A stretch of DNA of 64,000 bases. It comes from Cypionkella aquatica (lineage in GTDB: Bacteria > Pseudomonadota > Alphaproteobacteria > Rhodobacterales > Rhodobacteraceae). The stretch is taken from positions 372,920-436,919 of the forward strand of contig NZ_BSPP01000007.1 in the NCBI RefSeq assembly GCF_030161095.1, in the 5' to 3' direction. Shown piece by piece: positions 8,666 to 16,335 of the stretch. Within the stretch, counting starts at the first letter, position 1; each line of letters begins with the position of its first letter. The notes below the pieces were generated by a model. It was given only the letters and a program-made list of their open reading frames with translations. It was not told the origin of the DNA and ran no database searches. Position numbers and translations under genes: made by a program.

Positions 8666-9441
8666 GGTGAAACCTTCAGGTAGTCGTGAATGATCTCGCC
8701 GGGGACGAGGGTGAAATCGGCGCGCCAGTAGAAGCCTTGCAGAGGCTCCAGCACTGGCAGGCGGAAGATCGGCATCTGTGCATTGGCGCGCAGCTCGACC
8801 GTGCAGGGGCCTTCCCAACACTCATGCACCACCACATCCGACAGGCGGCGCGAGGTCAGTTGCCTAATCGCAGGCATACCGTCGATATGGTCGATGGCCT
8901 TGAGGTTCAGGTTGGTGGCAAAGTCGAAATAGGGCTTCAGCCGGGCCGGATCGCAGGGGTGTTGTTTATAGGGCAGGGTGGCGGTCAGAACGTCGATGCC
9001 GTTGCGTTCCACGGTGCCAACGAACAGATCACCGCGCGCTTCAAGCGTTGGTTTTCCCAGCTTTTTCGGCTGGCCGTGAATCTCGCGGCCATGCGTCACA
9101 CCCACATCGGACGACAGCACCAGATAGGGCGAGTAGGCGCCTTGACGACCCTCAAAAGACGCGCCGAACATCACATTGGCTTCGGCATAGGGCCCCAGCC
9201 AATCGGTGTCATTCATCTTGTAAATATGGCAGCAAACTACGTCACCTTCGGGGCGCAGCGGTGGTGGCAGCAGATAAGCCATCGCCGCAGGATCTGTGCG
9301 CCAGTACACCGTCAGGATTTCCGCATTGCGGAAGCGGAACGGAAATGGCGGGATCATCGGCGCATCCCACGGGGTCGAGAAACCACCCTTGCGGATGTCA
9401 TCCTCGGTTGGGGGCGGCAAATAGGGCGGGCGCGGTGTCAT
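8662..9441 (-). CDS. Acetoacetate decarboxylase family protein
   Basis: 259 residues of the ADC (PF06314) family. The Schiff-base region is present as REIHGQPKKLGKP, giving the adjacent lysine pair needed to perturb the catalytic lysine pKa. The N-terminal YWRTDPAAMAYLLPPPL and VCCHIYKMND segments are also typical. The family includes true acetoacetate decarboxylases and ADC-like enzymes that act as aldolases, dehydratases or keto-acid decarboxylases. Placement between an enolase-type dehydratase and a hydroxyacid dehydrogenase points to a sugar-acid intermediate rather than acetoacetate. It overlaps both neighbours by 4 bases. The family is secure; the substrate is open. Confidence 0.85.
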   Translation of the reverse strand: MTPRPPYLPPPTEDDIRKGGFSTPWDAPMIPPFPFRFRNAEILTVYWRTDPAAMAYLLPPPLRPEGDVVCCHIYKMNDTDWLGPYAEANVMFGASFEGRQGAYSPYLVLSSDVGVTHGREIHGQPKKLGKPTLEARGDLFVGTVERNGIDVLTATLPYKQHPCDPARLKPYFDFATNLNLKAIDHIDGMPAIRQLTSRRLSDVVVHECWEGPCTVELRANAQMPIFRLPVLEPLQGFYWRADFTLVPGEIIHDYLKVSP

Positions 9442-10565
9442 GCCATTGCAATCCGGCGCACGACATCTTCCTGCACCTCGATCCCCAGACCGGGGCCATG
9501 CAGCGGATAGGCCCAGCCGTCCTTGTGCCAGATTTTCTCGGCCAGCAACTCATCCTGCACGATCACAGGAAAGGGTTTGAATTCAAACACTTCGGTATTG
9601 GGCGAGGCCAGCGACAGATGCAAGGATGCCGCCGTTGTGATGCCGGTTGACCAAGCATGCGCGTTGACTGTTTTGCCATACTGGGTCGCCAAAGCATCGA
9701 CGCGGCGGAAACCGGTGATGCCTTCAACCCGCGCAGGGTCAACGCCGTAAACATCGACGGCCTGCACAAATTCCATCTGGCGGCGGTAGCCAGTTTCGGT
9801 GAATTCACGCTCGCCAGAGGCCAGCCGCACCTTGGTATTGGCGCGCAGTTTGCGGTAACCGGCGTCGTCGCTGACATAGAGCGGCTCTTCATACCAGCCG
9901 ATGCCCAGATCGTGCATCCGATTTGCGACGGAAATCGCGGTATCAACATCCCAGCGGACACCGTTGCCGATATCGACCAGAATTCCAGCCTCATCGCCCA
10001 AAGCCGAGCGCAACGCGCGGATGAACGAAACATCGGTATCAGGATCGCCGCCGATATTGCTCTCGCCCTTCTTCGCAAAGCCCAGCTTGGTTGAACGGAA
10101 GCCGTTGGCGAAAAAGCCTTCCACATCGGCCACACAAGCGGCTTCGCCCTTCTTGTTCACATGGCTGGAGGCGTTGGCAAGCAAGCGGTCGTGCTTCAGC
10201 CCGCCGAACAGCGCATACAGCGGCTGGCCTTCGAGCTTGCCGCGAATGTCCCACAAGGCCATGTCGATGCCAGAGATCGCAAGCGAGGCCACGCCGCCCT
10301 CACCATACCACCAGACATGGCGGCGCATCTTGACCCAAAGTGCCTCAATATCAATCGCTTCGCCCAGCAGGATCGGCGTCAGGCCTTCGCGGACCACCAG
10401 TGCAGTGGCCTTACAAGCCTCGGGCCACATGGCGATGCTTTCGCCCCAGCCGACAATGCCATCATCGGTTTCCACCCGCACCAGCACGGTGCGGCGGATG
10501 GTGCCGAAGTCATTCGGATCGGGGTATTCAATCGGGATCGGTTCGATCCGTGCAATCTTCGTCAT
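9438..10565 (-). CDS. Enolase-superfamily (mandelate racemase/muconate lactonizing type) sugar-acid dehydratase
   Basis: 375 residues. The capping domain is followed by a TIM barrel with metal ligands in ILVDIGNG (Asp), WYEEPL (Glu) and LASGERE (Glu), and a candidate general base in NAHAWSTG. The C-terminal GPGLGIEV closes the capping domain. Members dehydrate or cycloisomerise sugar acids via an enediolate. The start at 10565 is chosen because the upstream frame extension overlaps the divergent SDR gene and its promoter. The ribosome site is an unusual run of eight G residues (10569-10576) three bases before the ATG. First gene of the long minus-strand operon. Confidence 0.88.
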   Translation of the reverse strand: MTKIARIEPIPIEYPDPNDFGTIRRTVLVRVETDDGIVGWGESIAMWPEACKATALVVREGLTPILLGEAIDIEALWVKMRRHVWWYGEGGVASLAISGIDMALWDIRGKLEGQPLYALFGGLKHDRLLANASSHVNKKGEAACVADVEGFFANGFRSTKLGFAKKGESNIGGDPDTDVSFIRALRSALGDEAGILVDIGNGVRWDVDTAISVANRMHDLGIGWYEEPLYVSDDAGYRKLRANTKVRLASGEREFTETGYRRQMEFVQAVDVYGVDPARVEGITGFRRVDALATQYGKTVNAHAWSTGITTAASLHLSLASPNTEVFEFKPFPVIVQDELLAEKIWHKDGWAYPLHGPGLGIEVQEDVVRRIAMA

Positions 10566-10628
10566 ATTCCCCCCCCGACCCGCGTTTGGCTTTATCTTTG
10601 ACTTGGCCGCCAGATCGCGATACTTCAA

Positions 10629-10647
10629 TAATTGGTAAGGCCAATTA
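10629..10647. promoter_or_regulatory. Candidate FadR-family operator between divergent operons
   Basis: TAATTGGTAAGGCCAATTA has 7-base arms that are perfectly complementary around a 5-base centre. The core TTGGT-NNN-CCAA resembles the TNGT-N3-ACNA operators of FadR-subfamily GntR regulators. It sits midway in the 112-base gap between the enolase gene (minus, start 10565) and the SDR gene (plus, start 10678), so one protein could control both directions. The natural candidate is the FadR-type product of 2372-3088. Confidence 0.6.
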
Positions 10648-10677
10648 ACAACGCTTAGCAAACTGAGGTCAAGAAAA

Positions 10678-11439
10678 ATGTTCAATCTCGCAGCTGTTCC
10701 CGTGCCAGATCTGACGGGGCGCACTGTTTTGGTGACCGGAGCAGGGAAGGGAATTGGCGCGGAACTGGTAAGGATTCTCGTGGCTAACGGCGCGAAAGTG
10801 TTTGCCGGGGTGTTCTCGGGTGAGAGCATTGAGGCGCTGCCCGAGGCCGCGACGGTTTTGGGGTTGGATGTGACCAAACAGGCGGATGTCGATGCGGCGA
10901 TTGCGCGGGTGCAGGACGAATCGGGGCGGTTGGATGTGCTTGTGAACAACGCCGGTATGATCACGCCGATCGGGCCGCTGGCGGATTTGGCCTCGGATGC
11001 GCTGGCGCCGGCGTTTGCGGTGAATGTGATTGGTGTGCACCGGATGGCGATTGCGGCTTTGCCGTTGCTGCGGGCCTCTAAGGGTGTGATCGTCAATGCG
11101 GGGACGGGGGCTGCTACCACGCCGATGGAGGGGTGGACGGTGTATTGCGCGACCAAGGCCGGGATGCGCATGCTGAGCCAGATGATGGCTATGGAGCTTG
11201 CGCCGGATGTGAAGACCTATTTCGTCGGCATCCCGCCTACCGATACCGCTATGCAAGGTGCGATCCGAGATGCCGGATTTAACCCGATCAGCAAGATTCC
11301 ACAGGATAAACTGGTGCGCCCCGAGGTTCCGGCAAGCGTGATGGCTTGGATGTGCGGACCACAAGCCCGCGCTGTAGACGAGGTTTTGCTGGATGTACGG
11401 CAGGAAATTTTCACCAAGATGATGGACCTGCCAGCCTAA
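10678..11439 (+). CDS. SDR family NAD(P)-dependent oxidoreductase
   Basis: 253 residues of classical short-chain dehydrogenase. The nucleotide motif is TGAGKGIG (near residue 20), NNAG marks strand 4, and YCATKAG contains the active-site Tyr-x3-Lys. The C-terminus is atypical (PPTDTAMQGA, and no obvious Gly-rich end) but full length. It probably oxidises a sugar or 2-keto-3-deoxy sugar acid; the downstream FAH hydrolase would then cleave the 2,4-diketo product. GAGG precedes the start. First gene of the plus-strand arm of the divergent cluster. Confidence 0.85.
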   Translation: MFNLAAVPVPDLTGRTVLVTGAGKGIGAELVRILVANGAKVFAGVFSGESIEALPEAATVLGLDVTKQADVDAAIARVQDESGRLDVLVNNAGMITPIGPLADLASDALAPAFAVNVIGVHRMAIAALPLLRASKGVIVNAGTGAATTPMEGWTVYCATKAGMRMLSQMMAMELAPDVKTYFVGIPPTDTAMQGAIRDAGFNPISKIPQDKLVRPEVPASVMAWMCGPQARAVDEVLLDVRQEIFTKMMDLPA

Positions 11440-11493
11440 CGGCGGCATGTTGCGCCAAACGAGACGCTTGGATTTGAACACAAAGGAAAGACG

Positions 11494-12333
11494 ATGAAAC
11501 TGCTGCGTCATGGGCCCGCTGGGGCAGAAAAGCCGGGTATTCTGCATGAAGATGGCACGGTGCGCGATCTGTCGGCGATTGTGTCGGACATTGGCGGCGA
11601 TGTGCTGTCGGATGCGGGGCTTGCGAAAATTCGCGCAGCTGATCCGGCGCGGTTGCCGATTGTGACGGGGGCGCGGTTGGGGCCATGCGTGGCGGGCACG
11701 GGCAAATTCATCTGCATCGGGCTGAATTACTCTGATCATGCTGCCGAAACCGGGGCCACTGTGCCGCCCGAGCCGATTATCTTCATGAAGGCCACCAGCG
11801 CCATCGTGGGGCCGAATGATCCGATCATCATTCCACGCACGTCGGAAAAGACCGATTGGGAGGTCGAACTGGCGGTGATCATCGGCAAGAAGGCGAAATA
11901 TGTCACCGAGGCCGATGCGATGGATTATGTCGCGGGCTATGCGGTGACCAATGACGTGTCCGAACGTGCTTTTCAGACCGAGCGTTCGGGGCAGTGGACC
12001 AAGGGCAAATCCTGCGATAATTTTGGCCAGATCGGCCCGTGGCTGGTGACCCGCGATGAGGTGGCCGACCCACAAGACCTGCCGATGTGGCTGACGGTGA
12101 ACGGCAAGAAAATGCAGGATGGCTCGACCCGGACGATGGTTTACGGGGTGAAATATCTGGTCAGCTATCTTAGCCAGTTCATGACGCTGCATCCGGGCGA
12201 TGTGATCTCGACCGGGACGCCGCCGGGGGTTGGTCTGGGGATGAAGCCGCCGCAATACCTGAAAGCAGGCGATGTGGTGGAATTGGGGATCGAGGGTCTT
12301 GGTCAGCAGCGTCAGGATGTGATCGCAGATTGA
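11494..12333 (+). CDS. Fumarylacetoacetate hydrolase-family 2,4-diketo-3-deoxy-sugar-acid hydrolase
   Basis: 279 residues. The N-terminal small domain is followed by the FAH fold with GLNYSDHAAETG, PEPIIFMK, the metal-binding acidic pair in TDWEVELAVIIGK, and GDVISTGTPPGVGLGMK. The family cleaves C-C bonds of acylpyruvates; close relatives hydrolyse 2,4-diketo-3-deoxy-L-fuconate or -L-rhamnonate to pyruvate plus a hydroxy acid. It follows the SDR gene by 54 bases and ends in a clear terminator. It is a close paralogue of 34791-35630, with most motifs identical. The exact diketo substrate is inferred. Confidence 0.88.
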   Translation: MKLLRHGPAGAEKPGILHEDGTVRDLSAIVSDIGGDVLSDAGLAKIRAADPARLPIVTGARLGPCVAGTGKFICIGLNYSDHAAETGATVPPEPIIFMKATSAIVGPNDPIIIPRTSEKTDWEVELAVIIGKKAKYVTEADAMDYVAGYAVTNDVSERAFQTERSGQWTKGKSCDNFGQIGPWLVTRDEVADPQDLPMWLTVNGKKMQDGSTRTMVYGVKYLVSYLSQFMTLHPGDVISTGTPPGVGLGMKPPQYLKAGDVVELGIEGLGQQRQDVIAD

Positions 12334-12340
12334 ACAGAAG

Positions 12341-12365
12341 GCCCGGCCAATGTGCCGGGCTTTTT
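12341..12365 (+). terminator. Rho-independent terminator after FAH gene
   Basis: The stem GCCCGGC (12341-12347) pairs perfectly with GCCGGGC (12354-12360) around a 6-base loop and is followed by TTTTT (12361-12365). It ends the SDR-FAH transcript 8 bases past the stop codon. Confidence 0.9.
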
Positions 12366-12408
12366 GCTGCCCAAAGCCTGCTGCATGGTGGGTTTGCTGG
12401 CGAAAAAT

Positions 12409-12426
12409 CTGTCCCCGCTGGGACAG
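12409..12426. repeat. Palindrome shared with 34710-34725 (CTGTCCC-N4-GGGACAG)
   Basis: CTGTCCC-CGCT-GGGACAG is a perfect 7-base inverted repeat flanked by AT-rich arms (AAAT upstream). It lies 76 bases past the first FAH gene and about 175 bases before the trehalase start. The same element occurs as TGTCCC-AGCT-GGGACA next to the second FAH gene. It could be an operator for the trehalase gene, a dispersed REP-like element, or an RNA stem. It lacks a terminal T-run. Confidence 0.55.
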
Positions 12427-12600
12427 ACTTGTATCTGTTTGGGTTGTAATCACTATATCTGGTAATCCCATTTTCGGATCCGCAGGGCTGCAACGGCCAT
12501 GGCGCAAAAAATGCCGCAAAGCAGGCGGGGTGCTTGCCATGATGCTTGCAATATCAATTTGAATACGCTTTGGAAGGAAGACAGCCAAAGGAGGATCACT

Positions 12601-14019
12601 TTGGAACATCTGGAACAAAGCTTGGGCGATCTGTTCGTCGATCTGCATATGTCGGGATTCTGGCCGGACGAAAAGGCGATTTCGGATTCAATCCTGTTGG
12701 CCCCTGCGCCGGATATTTTGCGCGCCTATCACGCGGCAAAGGCTGCGGGCCCGGTCGATCTGCACGCATTTTACGCCGCGCATTTTCGCCCGGTTGCGGC
12801 GCAGGAGACAGCCTATCGCACCGACCCTACGCATAGCCCAAAGCAGCATTTGGCGGCGATCTGGCCGCATCTGATCCGGCCTGCCGATGATGCGGAGGAA
12901 CGCTCAACCCGGTTTGCTTTGCCACGGCCCTATGTTGTGGTCGGCGGGCGGTTTCAGGAAGCGTATTATTGGGACAGCTATTTCACCCAGCTTGGGCTGC
13001 TGAAGGTGGGAAAGACGGCACTTGTCCTTGATATGCTGGAAAACTTTGCCTTTGCGATTGAGCGGATCGGCCATATTCCGAACGGGTTTCGCAGCTATTT
13101 CCTGACCCGGTCGCAACCGCCGTTCTTTGCCGCGATGGTGCAGGATTATGGCCGTGCTGTCGGCGATCCGGCGGGCGCTTATGCGCGGTTTCTACCAGCG
13201 ATGCAGCGCGAATATCAGTATTTCATCGCATCGGAACACAACCACCAAGGCCTTGCGCGCTATTGGGATCAGGCCAGCGGCCCAAGGGTCGAGATGTATC
13301 GCACCGATCTGGAAGCCGTGCATAAAGGCGTGCCAGATGGCTATTTTCGCAACCTGCGCGCGGCCTGCGAAAGTGGCTGGGATTTCTCGGCGCGCTGGCT
13401 GACCGACAGCGCCGATCTGACCACAATCCGCACCACCGCGTTGTGGGCGATTGATCTGAACTGCCTGCTGCTGCGCTATGAAGAGATCCTTGCCGAGGCC
13501 AGTCATGAGGCCCGCTATGCAGAGGCCGCCAAGCTGCGCCGGGACCTGATTTCAAAGCGCTTTTATAGTGCCGAGACCGGATATTTCCACGATGTGCAGA
13601 TTGCGGATGGCAAGATCTCCCCGATCACCACTGCCGCGGGGATGTTTGCGCTTTATGCCGGGGCCGCGAGCCAAGCGCAGGCAGAAACGACCGCCGCTTG
13701 GATGCAGAGCCATCTGCTGGCACCCGGCGGATTGCTGACCACCGATGTCACCTCGGGCCAGCAATGGGATAGCCCGAATGGTTGGGCGCCGTTGCAATGG
13801 ATCGCGGTGCAGGGGTTGCTGCGCTATGGCTTTGGCGATCTGGCCGAAACCCTGCGGCAGCGCTGGCTTGCCACCTGTGACGCGGTGTTTGGGGCATCGG
13901 GCAAGTTTGTCGAGAAATACAACGTGCTTGACCCGTTGGCGCCAAGCTCGGGTGGCGAATATGCGCTGCAAGATGGTTTTGGCTGGTCGAACGGGGTGTA
14001 TCTTGATCTGGCTGACTGA
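12601..14019 (+). CDS. treF: Cytoplasmic alpha,alpha-trehalase (GH37)
   Basis: 472 residues hydrolysing trehalose to two glucoses. Both GH37 signatures are seen: GGRFQEAYYWDSYF near residue 118 (the usual leading proline replaced by Val) and QQWDSPNGWAPLQW near residue 387. No signal peptide is present, so it should be cytoplasmic and TreF-like. I start it at the TTG at 12601 because GGAGG lies 6 bases upstream; a longer frame from 12499 covers a non-coding-looking leader. It stands alone with a terminator on both sides. The gene symbol is by family resemblance. Regulation is possibly through the palindrome at 12409-12426. Confidence 0.85.
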   Translation: MEHLEQSLGDLFVDLHMSGFWPDEKAISDSILLAPAPDILRAYHAAKAAGPVDLHAFYAAHFRPVAAQETAYRTDPTHSPKQHLAAIWPHLIRPADDAEERSTRFALPRPYVVVGGRFQEAYYWDSYFTQLGLLKVGKTALVLDMLENFAFAIERIGHIPNGFRSYFLTRSQPPFFAAMVQDYGRAVGDPAGAYARFLPAMQREYQYFIASEHNHQGLARYWDQASGPRVEMYRTDLEAVHKGVPDGYFRNLRAACESGWDFSARWLTDSADLTTIRTTALWAIDLNCLLLRYEEILAEASHEARYAEAAKLRRDLISKRFYSAETGYFHDVQIADGKISPITTAAGMFALYAGAASQAQAETTAAWMQSHLLAPGGLLTTDVTSGQQWDSPNGWAPLQWIAVQGLLRYGFGDLAETLRQRWLATCDAVFGASGKFVEKYNVLDPLAPSSGGEYALQDGFGWSNGVYLDLAD

Positions 14020-14047
14020 CCGAGATTGATCGGTTTGGTCAGCCTTT
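14010..14047 (+). terminator. Hairpin spanning the trehalase stop codon
   Basis: GGCTGAC (14010-14016) pairs with GTCAGCC (14038-14044), and inside it ACCGA (14019-14023) pairs with TCGGT (14030-14034); TTT follows. The stem includes the TGA stop. It probably terminates the trehalase transcript before the convergent DUF4105 gene. Confidence 0.55.
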
Positions 14048-14070
14048 CTGCACGGCTACCGCCTTTGGGC

Positions 14071-14091
14071 GCGGGGGCGTGAAACCCCCGC
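14071..14091. terminator. Convergent-gap hairpin without T-run
   Basis: GCGGGGG (14071-14077) and CCCCCGC (14085-14091) form a perfect 7-bp stem with a 7-base loop in the gap between the trehalase (plus) and DUF4105 (minus) genes. It may act as a weak terminator in either direction. It has no T-tract. Confidence 0.4.
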
Positions 14092-14109
14092 TGCAGCAGC
14101 GCAAACGTC

Positions 14110-15126
14110 TCACCGCCCCCGGATTAGCGCCGAGAAATCCTGCCCCGGCACCCAAGTCAGCGCCTTGGCACTGATTGCCGCCTGTGCGCGGCGTTGATCC
14201 ATGGGGACGGTGCCGGGAAGCCCGCCCAACTCGTCGATATATTCCGGCAGTTGCCCCGAGAACAGCAGGCGGTAATCCAGCGGCATATCGGGTTTGATCA
14301 CCTGCACCAGATGATAGACGGTTGAGGCACAATTGGCGGTGACGGTGTTGTAGAATTGCGGTGCCAGCGCCAGATCATTGCCAAAGGCGATATAGCGCAA
14401 AAACAGGGCGCGGCGTTGGGCGGCATCGAGTTTGACCGGGAACAGGTGGACATCTTCGGCGCGGTAATTGGTGCGCAGTTTGACAATGTCGGCCTCATCT
14501 GCGGCGATCAGGACCAGTTCGAACTTGCGGAAGAATCCGCCGATACTGGAGAAGATTTCATCACTTTCGCGGCGGATCTCGACCGAGAATACGACTTGCT
14601 GGCCGCCGGTAAAGCCAAAGCTGACCAGCAGATGCGCGATGTCGGGGTTGCCCCAGGTTGAGGTCAGCATATCGACGCTTTGCAGCTGCGAAAGGTCGTA
14701 GTGCCGGGTTTCCCAATGCGGGCTGGCGGTGGTCTCTGGGCTCCAGTCGAAATTGCGCACATGGTCCAGTGTGACCAGATCGCCGGTCACGGTGCCGGTC
14801 ACGCCTTGGGCGACATCGGCGGCCCAGTTGCGGTCTTGGCGCGGTTGGATGGTTTGATACCAGAGGCCGATGCCAAGGGCTGCAAGCGCAAAGCCAGCCC
14901 AAGCATGGCGGCGCTTTTGGCGGCGCAATACGAGGATGGCCGCGAAGGCCAGTGCAAGGACGGCGAGGGCTGTGATTTGCAGCGCGCCGTTCAGTTGCAG
15001 ATAAAGCGCCGTGGCGGCCCATGCGGTGGCGAGCACCAGCAGCAGCACAAAACCGGCATGTCCAAGCCAGCGGCCAAGGCTGCGGGTGCGAGAGCGGGGG
15101 GTGCGAGAGCGGGGGGTAGCGGGCAT
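14110..15126 (-). CDS. Membrane protein with DUF4105 (Lnb N-terminal type) periplasmic domain
   Basis: About 338 residues. A basic N-terminus is followed by about three hydrophobic segments (residues 20-110), then a soluble DUF4105 domain with HLLVSFGF, SVEIRRESDE, NYRAEDVHLFP and QFYNTVTANCASTVYHL, the last holding the family's conserved Asn-Cys. DUF4105 domains occur in envelope proteins, some linked to lipoprotein acylation; the activity here is unknown. The start at 15126 has GGAG 6 bases upstream. It is the last gene of the PspA-YiaA-DUF4105 run and probably falls under the TetR regulator at 16336. Arg/Ser/Thr-rich tandem repeats RSRTP occur at the very N-terminus. Confidence 0.8.
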   Translation of the reverse strand: MPATPRSRTPRSRTRSLGRWLGHAGFVLLLVLATAWAATALYLQLNGALQITALAVLALAFAAILVLRRQKRRHAWAGFALAALGIGLWYQTIQPRQDRNWAADVAQGVTGTVTGDLVTLDHVRNFDWSPETTASPHWETRHYDLSQLQSVDMLTSTWGNPDIAHLLVSFGFTGGQQVVFSVEIRRESDEIFSSIGGFFRKFELVLIAADEADIVKLRTNYRAEDVHLFPVKLDAAQRRALFLRYIAFGNDLALAPQFYNTVTANCASTVYHLVQVIKPDMPLDYRLLFSGQLPEYIDELGGLPGTVPMDQRRAQAAISAKALTWVPGQDFSALIRGR

Positions 15127-15198
15127 TGGATACTCCAGCAAAAAAACCGCTGGGCCGCGCGGGTGGGGCGCGGGCCAGCTTGTCAGATCTCAGCCAGT

Positions 15199-15480
15199 CT
15201 AGCTGCGCGGCGCGTTGACTTCCATCAGCAGACGCTCGGTGCGGGCTTCGTCGATCTTGTTGTGCAGGCGCTGCGATTCCTCGGCGTCACGGATGGATTT
15301 GGTGATCGCGGCGGTCGAGCTGACCAGCATCAGGGCTGCCATGGCGTAAAAGCCTTTGGCGGCGAAGGTGGCTTCCATGAAGAAGATGCCTCCGCCCATC
15401 ATCACGGCGGCGACGACAAAGTTGAGATAGGTGAACATGGTCCAGGCAGAGGATGGTTTGTTGGGAAGCAGGTCGTTCAT
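15199..15480 (-). CDS. YiaA/YiaB two-helix inner-membrane protein
   Basis: 93 residues. Two hydrophobic helices (about 17-37 and 44-62) precede a charged C-terminal tail, matching the YiaAB two-helix domain family. The conserved FFMEATFAAKGFYAMAALML hairpin is recognisable. The function of the family is not established; it is a small inner-membrane protein often found with stress genes. It lies between pspA-like and DUF4105 genes in one minus-strand run, 80 bases after the pspA-like gene. Confidence 0.85.
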   Translation of the reverse strand: MNDLLPNKPSSAWTMFTYLNFVVAAVMMGGGIFFMEATFAAKGFYAMAALMLVSSTAAITKSIRDAEESQRLHNKIDEARTERLLMEVNAPRS

Positions 15481-15560
15481 GGTAAACTCCTATACAGGGT
15501 AAGGTCGGGCGCAGTGGCCATTTTGCGACCTTAGGGTGAAGTGTGGTGGTTTTCGGGATG

Positions 15561-16229
15561 TCAGGCGGCGCGAGCCTTCAGGCGTTGCAAGACGGATGCG
15601 GCATCGGGGCGCAAGGGTGCGCCGCAGCCGGCAGCGGCAAGGCGGTTTTGCATCGCTTCGGCATTGGTCGAGGCTGAAAGTTCCAGCACGGCGGCGCGGG
15701 TTGCTTCGGTATCGGCTTGGCGCTGTTGCAGGCGGGCGAGGGTGGTTTCGGCCTCTGTCAGGGTGGCGACGGCGGCGGTGCCATGCAGGCGCTGGGTGTG
15801 ATTGGTGGCGATCGCAAGGCGCTGACCGCGTTGCAGATCGCGCAGGCGGGACTCGGCATCGGCCAATGCACCGCGCAGATGGGCGATTTCGGCGTCATAG
15901 GTGGCAAGGGCGCGGGTGGTGGTGGCGGCCTCGGCCTCGAGTTGCGCGATTGCGCCTGCGGCCTCGGTTGCCAGATCCTCGCGGCCTTTTGACAAGGCAT
16001 CAAGGGCGCGGGTCTCTAGATCGGCAAGCTGGGTTGCGATGCGGGCAGAGGCTTTACGCTCGCGCTCGGCATAGGCCATCACCATGGCGACGGCGCGGCG
16101 GGCGGTTTCAACCCCGGCGGCGCAATCGCGCAACTGCTGGCGCAGAAGTGGCAGCGCCAAAGTATCGGTCAGATTTTCGGCGGCATCGGCGTTGCGGCCG
16201 CGCAGCAGGGTGACAAACAGTTTGATCAT
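15561..16229 (-). CDS. pspA: PspA/IM30 family protein
   Basis: 222 residues, almost entirely predicted helix and coiled coil. It begins MIKLFVTLLRGRNADAAENL, the amphipathic helix region expected of PspA/Vipp1, followed by long Ala/Glu/Arg-rich heptads. PspA proteins polymerise on damaged inner membrane and preserve proton-motive force. GGGAGAGAG precedes the start. Here it is not next to pspF/pspBC; instead a divergent TetR-type gene and three palindromic operators lie immediately upstream, the nearest 18 bases from the ATG. The sequence is divergent, so the symbol is by family only. Confidence 0.8.
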   Translation of the reverse strand: MIKLFVTLLRGRNADAAENLTDTLALPLLRQQLRDCAAGVETARRAVAMVMAYAERERKASARIATQLADLETRALDALSKGREDLATEAAGAIAQLEAEAATTTRALATYDAEIAHLRGALADAESRLRDLQRGQRLAIATNHTQRLHGTAAVATLTEAETTLARLQQRQADTEATRAAVLELSASTNAEAMQNRLAAAGCGAPLRPDAASVLQRLKARAA

Positions 16230-16246
16230 TTCTCTCTCCCTTGTTA

Positions 16247-16316
16247 TGAACGATGTTCATGAATACTGTATGGCAGAGACGTGAACGTCGTTCAAGAAAA
16301 TAATGAACGCTGTTCA
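16247..16316. promoter_or_regulatory. Three TetR operators, TGAAC-N3-GTTCA
   Basis: Three perfect palindromes occur in the divergent gap: TGAACGATGTTCA (16247-16259), TGAACGTCGTTCA (16282-16294) and TGAACGCTGTTCA (16304-16316). Centres are 35 and 22 bases apart. The pattern TGAAC-N3-GTTCA matches the short inverted repeats bound by TetR-family dimers (the core sequence is also AcrR/UidR-like in style). Position between pspA-like (minus) and tetR (plus) genes implies control of both. The third site overlaps an upstream ATG at 16303, which argues that translation starts later, at 16336. Confidence 0.85.
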
Positions 16317-16335
16317 AGAAACAATCGAGGGTGAA

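Noticed and set aside
10669-12648. A 659-codon open frame on the minus strand
   Set aside because: It is antisense to the clear SDR and FAH genes and their terminator. Its product is Arg/His/Pro-rich with no domain, a typical shadow in GC-rich DNA.
16247-16316. Three short repeats resembling a mini-CRISPR
   Set aside because: Units are 13-bp palindromes with unequal spacing (35 and 22 bases) in a divergent promoter next to a TetR gene. They are operators.
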